NCBI GenBank assembly: GCA_037893225.1
Contig: JAZGUH010000271.1
Span: 1,860,001 to 1,924,000 of the forward strand
DNA from: Hippasteria phrygiana
Taxonomy: Eukaryota; Echinodermata; Asteroidea; Valvatida; Goniasteridae
Direction of reading: 5' to 3'
Length of the DNA stretch: 64,000 bases
Shown here: positions 1 to 11,187 of the stretch, one piece after another
Layout: each line of letters opens with the position of its first letter
How positions within the stretch are numbered: the first letter of the stretch is position 1
Translations under genes and position numbers: made by a program
The notes under the pieces: generated by a model
Seen by the model: only the letters and a program-made list of their open reading frames with translations
What the model was told of the DNA's origin: nothing
The model's database searches: none

Positions 1-80
1 GAGGAGTTGAAGATTGGTCTGGATGTTGCTGAGGAGTCACGCTTTCCAACAGTATCAAGACTGTGCGCAATTTCGTTCAA

Positions 81-96
81 CATCAGGTCGAAAAAC
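81..96 (+). repeat. Internal direct repeat, copy 1 (conserved core)
   Basis: This 16-base stretch (catcaggtcgaaaaac) matches 181-196 of the same monomer at 15 of 16 positions, exactly 100 bp apart. Weaker similarity continues to about 106/206. Across the array aacatcaggt is almost invariant; I saw exceptions only just downstream (caggttg near 10800, aggtcaa near 36485). Conservation in a fast-diverging satellite could reflect a protein-binding site, but that is inference. Confidence 0.75.
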
Positions 97-180
97 GCAG
101 TCATTTGGGGCCCAAGTTGCGTGGTGGGGGTGTCGGCTAGTCCATTGTATTGCGTGTGCAGTTATGCGGGAATGCAGAAA

Positions 181-196
181 CATCAGTTCGAAAAAC
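181..196 (+). repeat. Internal direct repeat, copy 2 (conserved core)
   Basis: This is the partner of 81-96 (catcagttcgaaaaac). In most other monomers the first base is a. The tcagttcgaaa part appears unchanged in all copies I read, whereas the following A-run varies (aaaaac, aaaagc, aaagc). It contains the palindrome TTCGAA. Confidence 0.75.
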
Positions 197-218
197 TTAC
201 TCGCTTATCTCGGCCATC

Positions 219-235
219 ATTCGGCTGAACGTGGG
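219..235 (+). other. CENP-B-box-like near match (weak)
   Basis: Against the mammalian CENP-B box essential pattern nTTCGnnnnAnnCGGGn, this 17-bp stretch matches TTCG, the central A and the last two G, 7 of 9 essential bases, but has GT in place of the CG of CGGG. Monomers ending gtgtgtct or carrying cggtcgg match less well, so the site is not conserved across types. It is recorded as a candidate only; function is unlikely without a CENP-B-like protein. Confidence 0.15.
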
Positions 236-773
236 TCTAAGGAGCTGAAGAATAGTCTGGATGTTGCTGAGGAGTTACGCTTTCCAACAGTATCAAGACT
301 ATGCGCAATTTCGTTCAACATCAGGTCGAAAAAAGCAGTCATTTGGGGCCCAAGTTGCGTGTTGGGGGTCTCGGCTAGTCTATTGTATAGCGTGTGCAGT
401 AATGCGGGAATGCGGAAAAATCAGTTCGAAAAACTTACTCGCTTATCTCGGCCATCGTTCGGCTGAACGTGGGTCTGAGGAGCTGGAGATTGGTATGGAT
501 GTTGCTGAGGAGTCACTCTTTTCAACAGTATCAAGATTGTGCGCAATTTCGTTCAACATCAGGTCGAAAAACGCAGTCATTTGGGGCCCAAGTTGCGTGT
601 TGGGGGTATCGGCTAGTACATTGTATAGCGTGTGCAGCAATTCGGGAATGCAGAAAAATCAGTTCGAAAAACTTACTCGCTTATCTCGGCCATCATTCGG
701 CTGAACGTGTGTCTGAGGAGCTGAAGATTGGTCTGGATGTAGCTGAGGAGTCACGCTTTCCAACAGTATCAAG

Positions 774-785
774 ATTGTGCACAAT
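774..785. other. 12-bp palindrome ATTGTGCACAAT (variant-specific)
   Basis: This is a perfect 12-bp dyad present in gtgcac monomers (here, most w types and some s types). Other monomers have gtgcgc, which breaks it. It is the longest perfect palindrome I noticed in the family. Function is unknown; it may be coincidental. Confidence 0.5.
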
Positions 786-1428
786 TTCGTTCAACATCAG
801 GTCGAAAAGCGCACTCATTTGGGGCCCAAGTTGCGTGGTGGGGGTCTCGCCTAGTCCATTGTATAGCGTGTGCAGTTATGCGGGAATGCAGAAAAATCAG
901 TTCGAAAAACTAACTCGCTTATCTCGGCCATCATTCGGCTGAACGTGGGTCTGAGGAGTTGAAGATTGGTCTGGATGTTGCTGAGGAGTCACGCTTTCCA
1001 ACAGTATCAAGACTGTGCGCAATTTCGTTCAACATCAGGTCGAAAAACGCAGTCATTTGGGGCCCAAGTTGCGTGTTGGGGGTGTCGGCTAGTCCATTGT
1101 ATAGCGTGTGCAGTTATGCGGGAATGCAGACAAATCAGTTCGAAAAGCTTACTCGCTTATCTCGGCCATCATTCGGCTGAACGTGGGTCTAAGGAGCTGA
1201 AGATTTGTCTGGATGTTGCTGAGGAGTCACGCTTTCCAACAGTATCAAGACTGTGCGCAATTTTGTTCAACATCAGGTCGAAAAAAGCAGTCATTTGGGG
1301 CCCAATTTGCGTGTTGGGGGTCTCGGCTAGTCTATTGTATAGCGTGTGCAGTAATTCGGGAATGCGGAAAAATCAGTTCGAAAAACTTACTCGCTTATCT
1401 CGGCCATCGTTCGGCTGAACGTGGGTCT

Positions 1429-1667
1429 GAGGAGCTGGACATTGGTCTGGATGTTGCTGAGGATTCACTCTTTTCAACAGTATCAAGATTGTGCGCAATT
1501 TCGTTCAACATCAGGTCGAAGAACGCAGTCATTTGGGGCCCAAGTTGCGTGTTGGGGGTATCGGCTAGTACATTTGTATAGCGTGTGCAGCAATTCGGGA
1601 ATGCAGAAAAATCAGTTCGAAAAACGTACTCGCTTATCTCGGCCATCATTCGGCTGAACGTGTGTCT
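1429..1667 (+). repeat. 239-bp eR monomer with private insertion
   Basis: This unit has one extra t in acatttgtatag (about 1572), not seen elsewhere. It also has private ggacattgg, gaggattcac and gaagaacgc changes. It is the only 239-bp unit whose extra base is outside the two recurrent indel sites. Confidence 0.9.
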
Positions 1668-2381
1668 GAGGAGCTGAAGATTGGTCTGGATGTAGCTGAG
1701 GAGTCACGCTTTCCAACAGTATCAAGATTGTGCACAATTCCGTTCAACATCAGGTCGAAAAGCGCACTCATTTGGGGCCCAAGTTGCGTGGTGGGGGTCT
1801 CGGCTAGTCCATTGTATAGCGTGTGCAGTTATGCGGGAATGCAGAAAAATCAGTTCGAAAAACTTACTCGCTTATCTCGGCCATCGGTCGGCTGAACGTG
1901 GGTCTGAGGAACTGGAGATTGGTCTGGATGTTGCTGAGGAGTCACTCTTTTCAACAGTATGAAGATTGTGCGCAATTTCGTTCAACATCAGGTCGAAAAA
2001 CGCAGTCATTTGGGGCCCAAGTTGCGTGGTGGGGGTGTCGGCTAGTCCATTGTATAGCGTGTGCAGTTATGCGGGAATGCAGACAAATCAGTTCGAAAAG
2101 CTTACTCGTTTATCTCGGCCATCATTCGGCTGAACGTGGGTCTAAGGAGCTGAAGATTTGTCTGGATGTTGCTGAGGAGTCACGCTTTCCAACAGTATCA
2201 AGACTGTGCGCAATTTTGTTCAACATCAGGTCGAAAAAAGCAGTCATTTGGGGCCCAAGTTGCGTGTTGGGGGTCTCGGCTAGTCTATTGTATAGCGTGT
2301 GCAGTAATGCGGGAATGCGGAAAAATCAGTTCGAAAAACTTACTCGCTTATCTCGGCCATCGTTCGGCTGAACGTGGGTAT

Positions 2382-2619
2382 GAGGAGCTGGAGATTGGTA
2401 TGGATGTTGCTGAGGAGTCACTCTTTTCAACAGTATCAAGATTGTGCACAATTTCATTCAACATCAGGTCGAAAAGCGCACTCATTTGGGGCCCAAGTTG
2501 CGTGGTGGGGGTCTCGGCTAGTCCATTGTATAGCGTGTGCAGTTATGCGGGAATGCAGAAAAATCAGTTCGAAAAACTTACTCGCTTATCTCGGCCATCA
2601 TTCGGCTGAACGTGGGTCT
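2382..2619 (+). repeat. Hybrid monomer, e head with w/s body
   Basis: The 5' part is e type (gaggagctggag, cactcttttcaac). From about position 61 of the unit it switches to the gtgcacaat and aaaagcgcactc variants and a P right half, usually found with w or s heads. This is evidence of exchange inside a monomer. Confidence 0.75.
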
Positions 2620-3095
2620 GAGGAGTTGAAGATTGGTCTGGATGTTGCTGAGGAGTCACGCTTTCCAACAGTATCAAGACTGTGCGCAATTTCGTTCAAC
2701 ATCAGGTCGAAAAACGCAGTCATTTGGGGCCCAAGTTGCGTGTTAGGGGTCTTGGCTAGTCTATTGTATAGCGTGTCCAGTAATGCGGGAATGCAGAAAA
2801 ATCAGTTCGAAAAACGTACTCGCTTATCTCGGCCATCATTCGGCTGAACGTGGGTCTGAGGAGCTGAAGATTGGTCTGGATGTTGCTGAGGAGTCACGCT
2901 TTCCAACAGTATCAAGACTGTGCGCAATTTTGTTCAACATCAGGTCGAAAAAAGCAGTCATTTGGGGCCCAAGTTGCGTGTTGGGGGTCTCGGCTAGTCC
3001 ATTGTATAGCATGTGCAGTTATGCGGGAATGCAGAAAAATCAGTTCGAAAAACTTACTCGCTTATCTCGGCCATCATTCGGCTGAACGTGTGTCT

Positions 3096-6000
3096 GAGGA
3101 GCTGAAGATTGGTTTGGATGTAGCTGAGGAGTCACGCTTTCCAACAGTATCAAGATTGTGCGCAATTTCGTTCAACATCAGGTCGAAAAGCGCACTCATT
3201 TGGGGACCAAGTTGCGTGGTGGGGGTGTCGGCTAGTCCATTGTATAGCGTGTGCAGTTATGCGGGAATGCAGACAAATCAGTTCGAAAGCTTACTCGCTT
3301 ATCTCGGCCATCATTCGGCTGAACGTGGGTCTAAGGAGCTGAAGATTTGTCTGGATGTTGCTGAGGAGTCACGCTTTCCAACAGTATCAAGACTGTGAGC
3401 AATTTTGTTCAACATCAGGTCGAAAAACGCAGTCATTTGGGGCCCAAGTTGCGTGTTGGGGGACTCGGCTAGTCTATTGTATAGCGTGTGCAGTAATGCG
3501 GGAATGCAGAAAAATCAGTTCGAAAAACGTACTCGCTTATCTCGGCCATCATTCGGCTGAACGTGTGTCTGGGGAGCTGAAGATTGGTCTGGATGTAGCT
3601 GAGGAGTCACGCTTTCCAACAGTATCAAGACTGTGCGCAATTTTGTTCAACATCAGGTCGAAAAACGCAGTCATTTGGGGCCCAAGTTGCGTGGTGGGGG
3701 TCTCGGCTAGTCCATTGTATAGCGTGTGCAGTTATGCGGGAATGCAGACAAATCAGTTCGAAAAGCTTACTCGCTTATCTCGGCCATCATTCGGCTGAAC
3801 GTGGGTCTAAGGAGCTGAAGATTTGTCTGGATGTTGCTGAGGAGTCACGCTTTCCAACAGTATCAAGACTGTGCGCAATTTTGTTCAACATCAGGTCGAA
3901 AAAAGCAGTCATTTGGGGCCCAAGTTGCGTGTTGGGGGTCTAGGCTAGTCTATTGTATAGCGTGTGCAGTAATGCGGGAATGCAGAAAAATCAGTTCGAA
4001 AAACTTACTCGCTTATCTCGGCCATCGTTCGGCTGAACGTGGGTCTGAGGAGCTGGAGATTGGTCTGGATGTTGCTGAGGAGTCACTCTTTTCAACAGTA
4101 TCAAGATTGTGCGCAATTTTGTTCAACATCAGGTCGAAAAACGCAGTCATTTGGGGCCCAAGTTGCGTGTTGGGGGTATCGGCTAGTACATTGTATAGCG
4201 TGTGCAGCAATTCGGGAATGCAGAAAAATCAGTTCGAAAAACTTACTCGCTTATCTCGGCCATCATTCGGCTGAACGTGTGTCTGAGGAGCTGAAGATTG
4301 GTTTGGATGTAGCTGCGGAGTCACGCTTTCTAACAGTATCAATATTGTGCACAATTTCGTTCAACATCAGGTCGAAAAGCGCACTCATTTGGGGCCCAAG
4401 TTGCGTGGTGGGGGTCTCGGCTAGTCCATTGTATAGCGTGTGCAGTTATGCGGGAATGCAGAAAAATCAGTTCGAAAAACTTACTCGCTTATCTCGGCCA
4501 TCATTCGGCTGAACGTGGGTCTGAGGAGTTGAAGATTGGTCTGGATGTTGCTGAGGAGTCACGCTTTCCAACAGTATCAAGACTGTGCGCAATTTTGTTC
4601 AACATCAGGTCGAAAAACGCAGTCATTTGGGGCCCAATTTGCGTGGTGGGGGTGTCGGCTAGTCCATTGTATAGCGTGTGGAGTTATGCGGGAATGCAGA
4701 AAAATCAGTTCGAAAAACGTACTCGCTTATCTCGGCCATCATTCGGCTGAACGTGTGTCTGAGGAGCTGAAGATTGGTCTGGATGTAGCTGAGGAGTCAC
4801 GCTTTCCAACAGTATCAAGATTGTGCGCAATTTCGTTCAACATCAGGTCGAAAAGCGCACTCATTTGGGGACCAAGTTGCGTGGTGGGGGTCTGGGCTAG
4901 TCCATTGTATAGCGTGTGCAGTTATGCGGGAATGCAGACAAATCAGTTCGAAAAGCTTACTCGCTTATCTCGGCCATCATTCGGCTGAACGTGGGTCTAA
5001 GGAGCTGAAGATTTGTCTGGATGTTGCTGAGGAGTCACGCTTTCCAACAGTATCAAGACTGTGCGCAATTTTGTTCAACATCAGGTCGAAAAAAGCAGTC
5101 ATTTGGGGCCCAAGTTGCGTGTTGGGGGTCTAGGCTAGTCTATTGTATAGCGTGTGCAGTAATGCGGGAATGCAGAAAAATCAGTTCGAAAAACTTACTC
5201 GCTTATCTCGGCCATCGTTCGGCTGAACGTGGGTCTGAGGAGCTGGAGATTGGTCTGGATGTTGCTGAGGAGTCACTCTTTTCAACAGTATCAAGATTGT
5301 GCGCAATTTCGTTCAACATCAGGTCGAAAAACGCAGTCATTTGGGGCCCAAGTTGCGTGGTGGGGGTGTCGGCTAGTCCATTGTATAGCGTGTGGAGTTA
5401 TGCGGGAATGCAGAAAAATCAGTTCGAAAAACGTACTCGCTTATCTCGGCCATCATTCGGCTGAACGTGTGTCTGAGGAGCTGAAGATTGGTCTGGATGT
5501 AGCTGAGGAGTCACGCTTTCCAACAGTATCAAGATTGTGCGCAATTTCGTTCAACATCAGGTCGAAAAGCGCACTCATTTGGGGACCAAGTTGCGTGGTG
5601 GGGGTGTCGGCTAGTCCATTGTATAGCGTGTGCAGTTATGCGGGAATGCAGACAAATCAGTTCGAAAGCTTACTCGCTTATCTCGGCCATCATTCGGCTG
5701 AACGTGGGTCTAAGGAGCTGAAGATTTGTCTGGATGTTGCTGAGGAGTCACGCTTTCCAACAGTATCAAGACTGTGAGCAATTTTGTTCAACATCAGGTC
5801 GAAAAACGCAGTCATTTGGGGCCCAAGTTGCGTGTTGGGGGTCTAGGCTAGTCTATTGTATAGCGTGTGCAGTAATGCGGGAATGCAGAAAAATCAGTTC
5901 GAAAAACTTACTCGCTTATCTCGGCTATCGTTCGGCTGAACGTGGGTCTGAGTAGCTGGAGATTGGTCTGGATGTTGCTGAGGAGTCACTCTTTTCAACA

Positions 6001-6425
6001 GTATCAAGATTGTGCGCAATTTCGTTCAACATCAGGTCGAAAAACGCAGTCATTTGGGGCCCAAGTTGCGTGTTGCGGGTATCGGCTAGTACATTGTATA
6101 GCGTGTGCAGCAATTCGGGAATGCAGAAAAATCAGTTCGAAAAACTTACTCGCTTATCTCGGCCATCATTCGGCTGAACGTGTGTCTGAGGAGCTGAAGA
6201 TTGGTTTGGATGTAGCTGCGGAGTCACGCTTTCCAACAGTATCAATATTGTGCACAATTTCGTTCAACATCAGGTCGAAAAGCGCACTCATTTGGGGCCC
6301 AAGTTGCGTGGTGGGGGTCTCGGCTAGTCCATTGTATAGCGTGTGCAGTTATGCGGGAATGCAGACAAATCAGTTCGAAAAGCTTACTCGCTTATCTCGG
6401 CCATCATTCGGCTGAACGTGGGTCT
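3096..6425 (+). repeat. Segment of 14 monomers, irregular order
   Basis: Order: sPd, kQ, sPh, kQ, eR, wP, aP, sPh, kQ, eP, sPd, kQ, eR, wPh. Two 237-bp Pd units (3096-3332, 5475-5711) are the first in the window. Recurrent variants appear here first: gtctaggc, gtgtggag, gtgagcaat and ggggaccaag. The last four units (5475-6425) match the start of the 10-monomer unit found later at 11188. Confidence 0.8.
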
Positions 6426-6664
6426 AAGGAGCTGAAGATTTGTCTGGATGTTGCTGAGGAGTCACGCTTTCCAACAGTATCAAGACTGTGCGCAATTTTG
6501 TTCAACATCAGGTCGAAAAAAGCAGTCATTTGGGGCCCAAGTTGCGTGTTGGGGGTCTAAGGCTAGTCTATTGTATAGCGTGTGCAGTAATGCGGGAATG
6601 CAGAAAAATCAGTTCGAAAAACTTACTCGCTTATCTCGGCCATCGTTCGGCTGAACGTGGGTCT
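6426..6664 (+). repeat. First 239-bp Q+ monomer (gtctaaggc)
   Basis: This is a kQ+ unit with one added base after the G-run. The same insertion recurs at 6903, 8332, 12139, 14520, 16424 and 17852 and nowhere to the right of 18.1 kb, so it marks one local lineage of monomers. Confidence 0.85.
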
Positions 6665-8093
6665 GAGGAGCTGGAGATTGGTCTGGATGTTGCTGAGGAG
6701 TCACTCTTTTCAACAGTATCAAGATTGTGCGCAATTTCGTTCAACATCAGGTCGAAAAACGCAGTCATTTGGGGCCCAAGTTGCGTGGTGGGGGTCTCGG
6801 CTAGTCCATTGTATAGCGTGTGCAGTTATGCGGGAATGCAGACAAATCAGTTCGAAAAGCTTACTCGCTTATCTCGGCCATCATTCGGCTGAACGTGGGT
6901 CTAAGGAGCTGAAGATTTGTCTGGATGTTGCTGAGGAGTCACGCTTTCCAACAGTATCAAGACTGTGCGCAATTTTGTTCAACATCAGGTCGAAAAAAGC
7001 AGTCATTTGGGGCCCAAGTTGCGTGTTGGGGGTCTAAGGCTAGTCTATTGTATAGCGTGTGCAGTAATGCGGGAATGCAGAAAAATCAGTTCGAAAAACT
7101 TACTCGCTTATCTCGGCCATCGTTCGGCTGAACGTGGGTCTGAGGAGCTGGAGATTGGTCTGGATGTTGCTGAGGAGTCACTCTTTTCAACAGTATCAAG
7201 ATTGTGCGCAATTTCGTTCAACATCAGGTCGAAAAACGCAGTCATTTGGGGCCCAAGTTGCGTGTTGGGGGTATCGGCTAGTACATTGTATAGCGTGTGC
7301 AGCAATTCGGGAATGCAGAAAAATCAGTTCGAAAAACTTACTCGCTTATCTCGGCCATCATTCGGCTGAACGTGTGTCTGAGGAGCTGAAGATTGGTTTG
7401 GATGTAGCTGCGGAGTCACGCTTTCCAACAGTATCAATATTGTGCACAATTTCGTTCAACATCAGGTCGAAAAGCGCACTCATTTGGGGCCCAAGTTGCG
7501 TGGTGGGGGTCTCGGCTAGTCCATTGTATAGCGTGTGCAGTTATGCGGGAATGCAGAAAAATCAGTTCGAAAAACTTACTCGCTTATCTCGGCCATCATT
7601 CGGCTGAACGTGGGTCTGAGGAGTTGAAGATTGGTCTGGATGTTGCTGAGGAGTCACGCTTTCCAACAGTATCAAGACTGTGAGCAATTTTGTTCAACAT
7701 CAGGTCGAAAAACGCAGTCATTTGGGGCCCAAGTTGCGTGTTAGGGGTCTCGGCTAGTCTATTATATAGCGTGTGCAGTAATGCGGGAATGCAGAAAAAT
7801 CAGTTCGAAAAACTTACTCGCTTATCTCGGCCATCGTTCGGCTGAACGTGGGTCTGAGGAGTTGAAGATTGGTCTGGATGTTGCTGAGGAGTCACGCTTT
7901 CCAACAGTATCAAGACTGTGCGCAATTTTGTTCAACATCAGGTCGAAAAACGCAGTCATTTGGGGCCCAAGTTGCGTGTTGGGGGACTCGGCTAGTCTAT
8001 TGTATAGCGTGTGCAGTAATGCGGGAATGCAGAAAAATCAGTTCGAAAAACTTACTCGCTTATCTCGGCCATCGTTCGGCTGAACGTGGGTCT
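6665..8093 (+). repeat. 6-monomer higher-order unit, copy 1 (1429 bp)
   Basis: Order: ePh, kQ+, eR, wP, aQ (gttagggg, attatatag), aQ (ggggactcgg). The first five units have the same types and diagnostic variants as those starting 1429 bp downstream. The final unit differs. Confidence 0.8.
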
Positions 8094-9522
8094 GAGGAGC
8101 TGGAGATTGGTCTGGATGTTGCTGAGGAGTCACTCTTTTCAACAGTATCAAGATTGTGCGCAATTTCGTTCAACATCAGGTCGAAAAACGCAGTCATTTG
8201 GGGCCCAAGTTGCGTGGTGGGGGTCTCGGCTAGTCCATTGTATAGCGTGTGCAGTTATGCGGGAATGCAGACAAATCAGTTCGAAAAGCTTACTCGCTTA
8301 TCTCGGCCATCATTCGGCTGAACGTGGGTCTAAGGAGCTGAAGATTTGTCTGGATGTTGCTGAGGAGTCACGCTTTCCAACAGTATCAAGACTGTGCGCA
8401 ATTTTGTTCAACATCAGGTCGAAAAAAGCAGTCATTTGGGGCCCAAGTTGCGTGTTGGGGGTCTAAGGCTAGTCTATTGTATAGCGTGTGCAGTAATGCG
8501 GGAATGCAGAAAAATCAGTTCGAAAAACTTACTCGCTTATCTCGGCCATCGTTCGGCTGAACGTGGGTCTGAGGAGCTGGAGATTGGTCTGGATGTTGCT
8601 GAGGAGTCACTCTTTTCAACAGTATCAAGATTGTGCGCAATTTCGTTCAACATCAGGTCGAAAAACGCAGTCATTTGGGGCCCAAGTTGCGTGTTGGGGG
8701 TATCGGCTAGTACATTGTATAGCGTGTGCAGCAATTCGGGAATGCAGAAAAATCAGTTCGAAAAACTTACTCGCTTATCTCGGCCATCATTCGGCTGAAC
8801 GTGTGTCTGAGGAGCTGAAGATTGGTTTGGATGTAGCTGCGGAGTCACGCTTTCCAACAGTATCAATATTGTGCACAATTTCGTTCAACATCAGGTCGAA
8901 AAGCGCACTCATTTGGGGCCCAAGTTGCGTGGTGGGGGTCTCGGCTAGTCCATTGTATAGCGTGTGCAGTTATGCGGGAATGCAGAAAAATCAGTTCGAA
9001 AAACTTACTCGCTTATCTCGGCCATCATTCGGCTGAACGTGGGTCTGAGGAGTTGAAGATTGGTCTGGATGTTGCTGAGGAGTCACGCTTTCCAACAGTA
9101 TCAAGACTGTGAGCAATTTTGTTCAACATCAGGTCGAAAAACGCAGTCATTTGGGGCCCAAGTTGCGTGTTAGGGGTCTCGGCTAGTCTATTATATAGCG
9201 TGTGCAGTAATGCGGGAATGCAGAAAAATCAGTTCGAAAAACTTACTCGCTTATCTCGGCCATCGTTCGGCTGAACGTGGGTCTGAGGAGCTGAAGATTG
9301 GTCTGGATGTAGCTGAGGAGTCACGCTTTCCAACAGTATCAAGACTGTGCGCAATTTTGTTGAACATCAGGTCGAAAAACGCAGTCATTTGGTGCCCAAG
9401 TTGCGTGTTGGGGGTCTCGGCTAGTCTATTGTATAGCGTGTGCAGTAATGCGGGAATGCAGAAAAATCAGTTCGAAAAACTTACTCGCTTATCTCGGCCA
9501 TCGGTCGGCTGAACGTGGGTCT
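8094..9522 (+). repeat. 6-monomer higher-order unit, copy 2 (1429 bp)
   Basis: Order: ePh, kQ+, eR, wP, aQ (gttagggg), then sQ with ggtgcccaag and gttgaac. The last unit replaces the aQ of copy 1, so the copies share five monomers and diverge at the sixth. This suggests a later exchange at the junction. Confidence 0.8.
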
Positions 9523-11187
9523 GAGGAGCTGGAGATTGGTCTGGATGTTGCTGAGGAGTCACTCTTTTCAACAGTATCAAGACTGTGCGCAATTTCGTTC
9601 AACATCAGGTCGAAAAACGCAGTCATTTGGGGCCCAAGTTGCGTGTTGGGGGTATCGGCTAGTACATTGTATAGCGTGTGCAGCAATTCGGGAATGCAGA
9701 AAAATCAGTTCGAAAAACGTACTCGCTTATCTCGGCCATCATTCGGCTGAACGTGTGTCTGAGGAGCTGAAGATTGGTTTGGATGTAGCTGAGGAGTCAC
9801 GCTTTCCAACAGTATCAATATTGTGCGCAATTTCGTTCAACATCAGGTCGAAAAGCGCACTCATTTGGGGCCCAAGTTGCGTGGTGGGGGTCTCGGCTAG
9901 TCCATTGTATAGCGTGTGCAGTTATGCGGGAATGCAGAAAAATCAGTTCGAAAAACTTACTCGCTTATCTCGGCCATCATTCGGCTGAACGTTGGTCTGA
10001 GGAGTTGAAGATTGGTCTGGATGTTGCTGAGGAGTCACGCTTTCCAACAGTATCAAGACTGTGCGCAATTTTGTTCAACATCAGGTCGAAAAACGCAGTC
10101 ATTTGGGGCCCAAGTTGCGTGTTGGGGGACTCGGCTAGTCTATTGTATAGCGTGTGCAGTAATGCGGGAATGCAGAAAAATCAGTTCGAAAAACGTACTC
10201 GCTTATCTCGGCCATCATTCGGCTGAACGTGTGTCTGGGGAGCTGAAGATTGGTCTGGATGTAGCTGAGGAGTCACGCTTTCCAACAGTATCAAGACTGT
10301 GCGCAATTTTGTTCAACATCAGGTCGAAAAACGCAGTCATTTGGGGCCCAAGTTGCGTGTTGGGGGACTCGGCTAGTCTATTGTATAGCGTGTGCAGTAA
10401 TGCGGGAATGCAGAAAAATCAGTTCGAAAAACGTACTCGCTTATCTCGGCCATCATTCGGCTGAACGTGTGTCTGAGGAGCTGAAGATTGGTTTGGATGT
10501 AGCTGCGGAGTCACGCTTTCCAACAGTATCAATATTGTGCACAATTTCGTTCAACATCAGGTCGAAAAGCGCACTCATTTGGGGCCCAAGTTGCGTGGTG
10601 GGGGTCTCGGCTAGTCCATTGTTAGCGTGTGCAGTTATGCGGGAATGCAGACAAATCAGTTCGAAAAGCTTACTCGCTTATCTCGGCCATCATTCGGCTG
10701 AACGTGGGTCTAAGGAGCTGAAGATTTGTCTGGATGTTGCTGAGGAGTCACGCTTTCCAACAGTATCAAGACTGTGCGCAATTTTGTTCAACATCAGGTT
10801 GAAAAAAGCAGTCATTTGGGGCCCAAGTTGCGTGTTGGGGGTCTAGGCTAGTCTATTGTATAGCGTGTGCAGTAATGCGGGAATGCAGAAAAATCAGTTC
10901 GAAAAACTTACTCGCTTATCTCGGCCATCGTTCGGCTGAACGTGGGTCTGAGGAGCTGGAGATTGGTCTGGATGTTGCTGAGGAGTCACTCTTTTCAACA
11001 GTATCAAGATTGTGCGCAATTTCGTTCAACATCAGGTCGAAAAACGCAGTCATTTGGGGCCCAAGTTGCGTGTTGGGGGTATCGGCTAGTCCATTGTATA
11101 GCGTGTGGAGTTATGCGGGAATGCAGAAAAATCAGTTCGAAAAACGTACTCGCTTATCTCGGCCATCATTCGGCTGAACGTGTGTCT
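9523..11187 (+). repeat. Segment of 7 monomers between ordered blocks
   Basis: Order: eR, wP, aQ, sQ, wPh (237 bp), kQ, eP. The wPh unit at 10475-10711 has a unique one-base loss in attgttagcg (about 10621). Two consecutive Q units with ggggactcgg (9999, 10237) look like a local single-monomer duplication. Confidence 0.75.

Larger units (their letters stand above)
1..238 (+). repeat. Reference monomer, type aP
   Basis: This is the first complete unit and is used here as the coordinate frame. It has 117 G+C bases (G 70, C 47) and 14 CpG. It carries one GGGCCC at 108-113, one TTCGAA at 187-192, a G-run at 126-130 and A-tracts at 91-95 and 191-195. It ends in gtgggtct. It also carries tattgcg at 149-155, a variant otherwise confined to about 26.5-34 kb, and a private c at 181. 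The phase is arbitrary: any rotation of the unit describes the array equally well. Confidence 0.95.
1..3095 (+). repeat. Left segment, 13 diverged monomers
   Basis: Order: aP, kQ, eR, sP, aPh, kQ, eR, sP, ePh, kQ, e/w-P, aQ, s/a-P. This part has the most private changes in the window, such as gaatagtctgg near 250, gagttacgc near 276, tcgcctag near 848, gaggattcac near 1461 and cttggctag near 2751. Three kQ units share gaatgcggaaa (about 409, 1361, 2314), a variant not seen further right. I see no repeated multi-monomer unit longer than a rough 4-5 monomer rhythm. It may lie closer to an array edge or in a less homogenised zone. Confidence 0.8.

Noticed and set aside
90..96. A5-6 runs read on the other strand as Pol III terminators
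   Set aside because: T-runs on the minus strand occur in every unit without an upstream Pol III promoter or RNA fold that I can support.
108..113. GGGCCC and TTCGAA palindromes as regulatory sites
   Set aside because: They are short restriction-type palindromes expected by chance once per unit. GGGCCC is lost freely (ggggacc, ggtgccc, tttggccc, ggcgccc), so no selection is visible. They are useful only as digestion markers.
443..640. Recurrent 61-84-codon open frames on the - strand
   Set aside because: They recur mainly in eR monomers simply because that variant lacks a stop in one reverse frame. They are satellite shadows, not genes.
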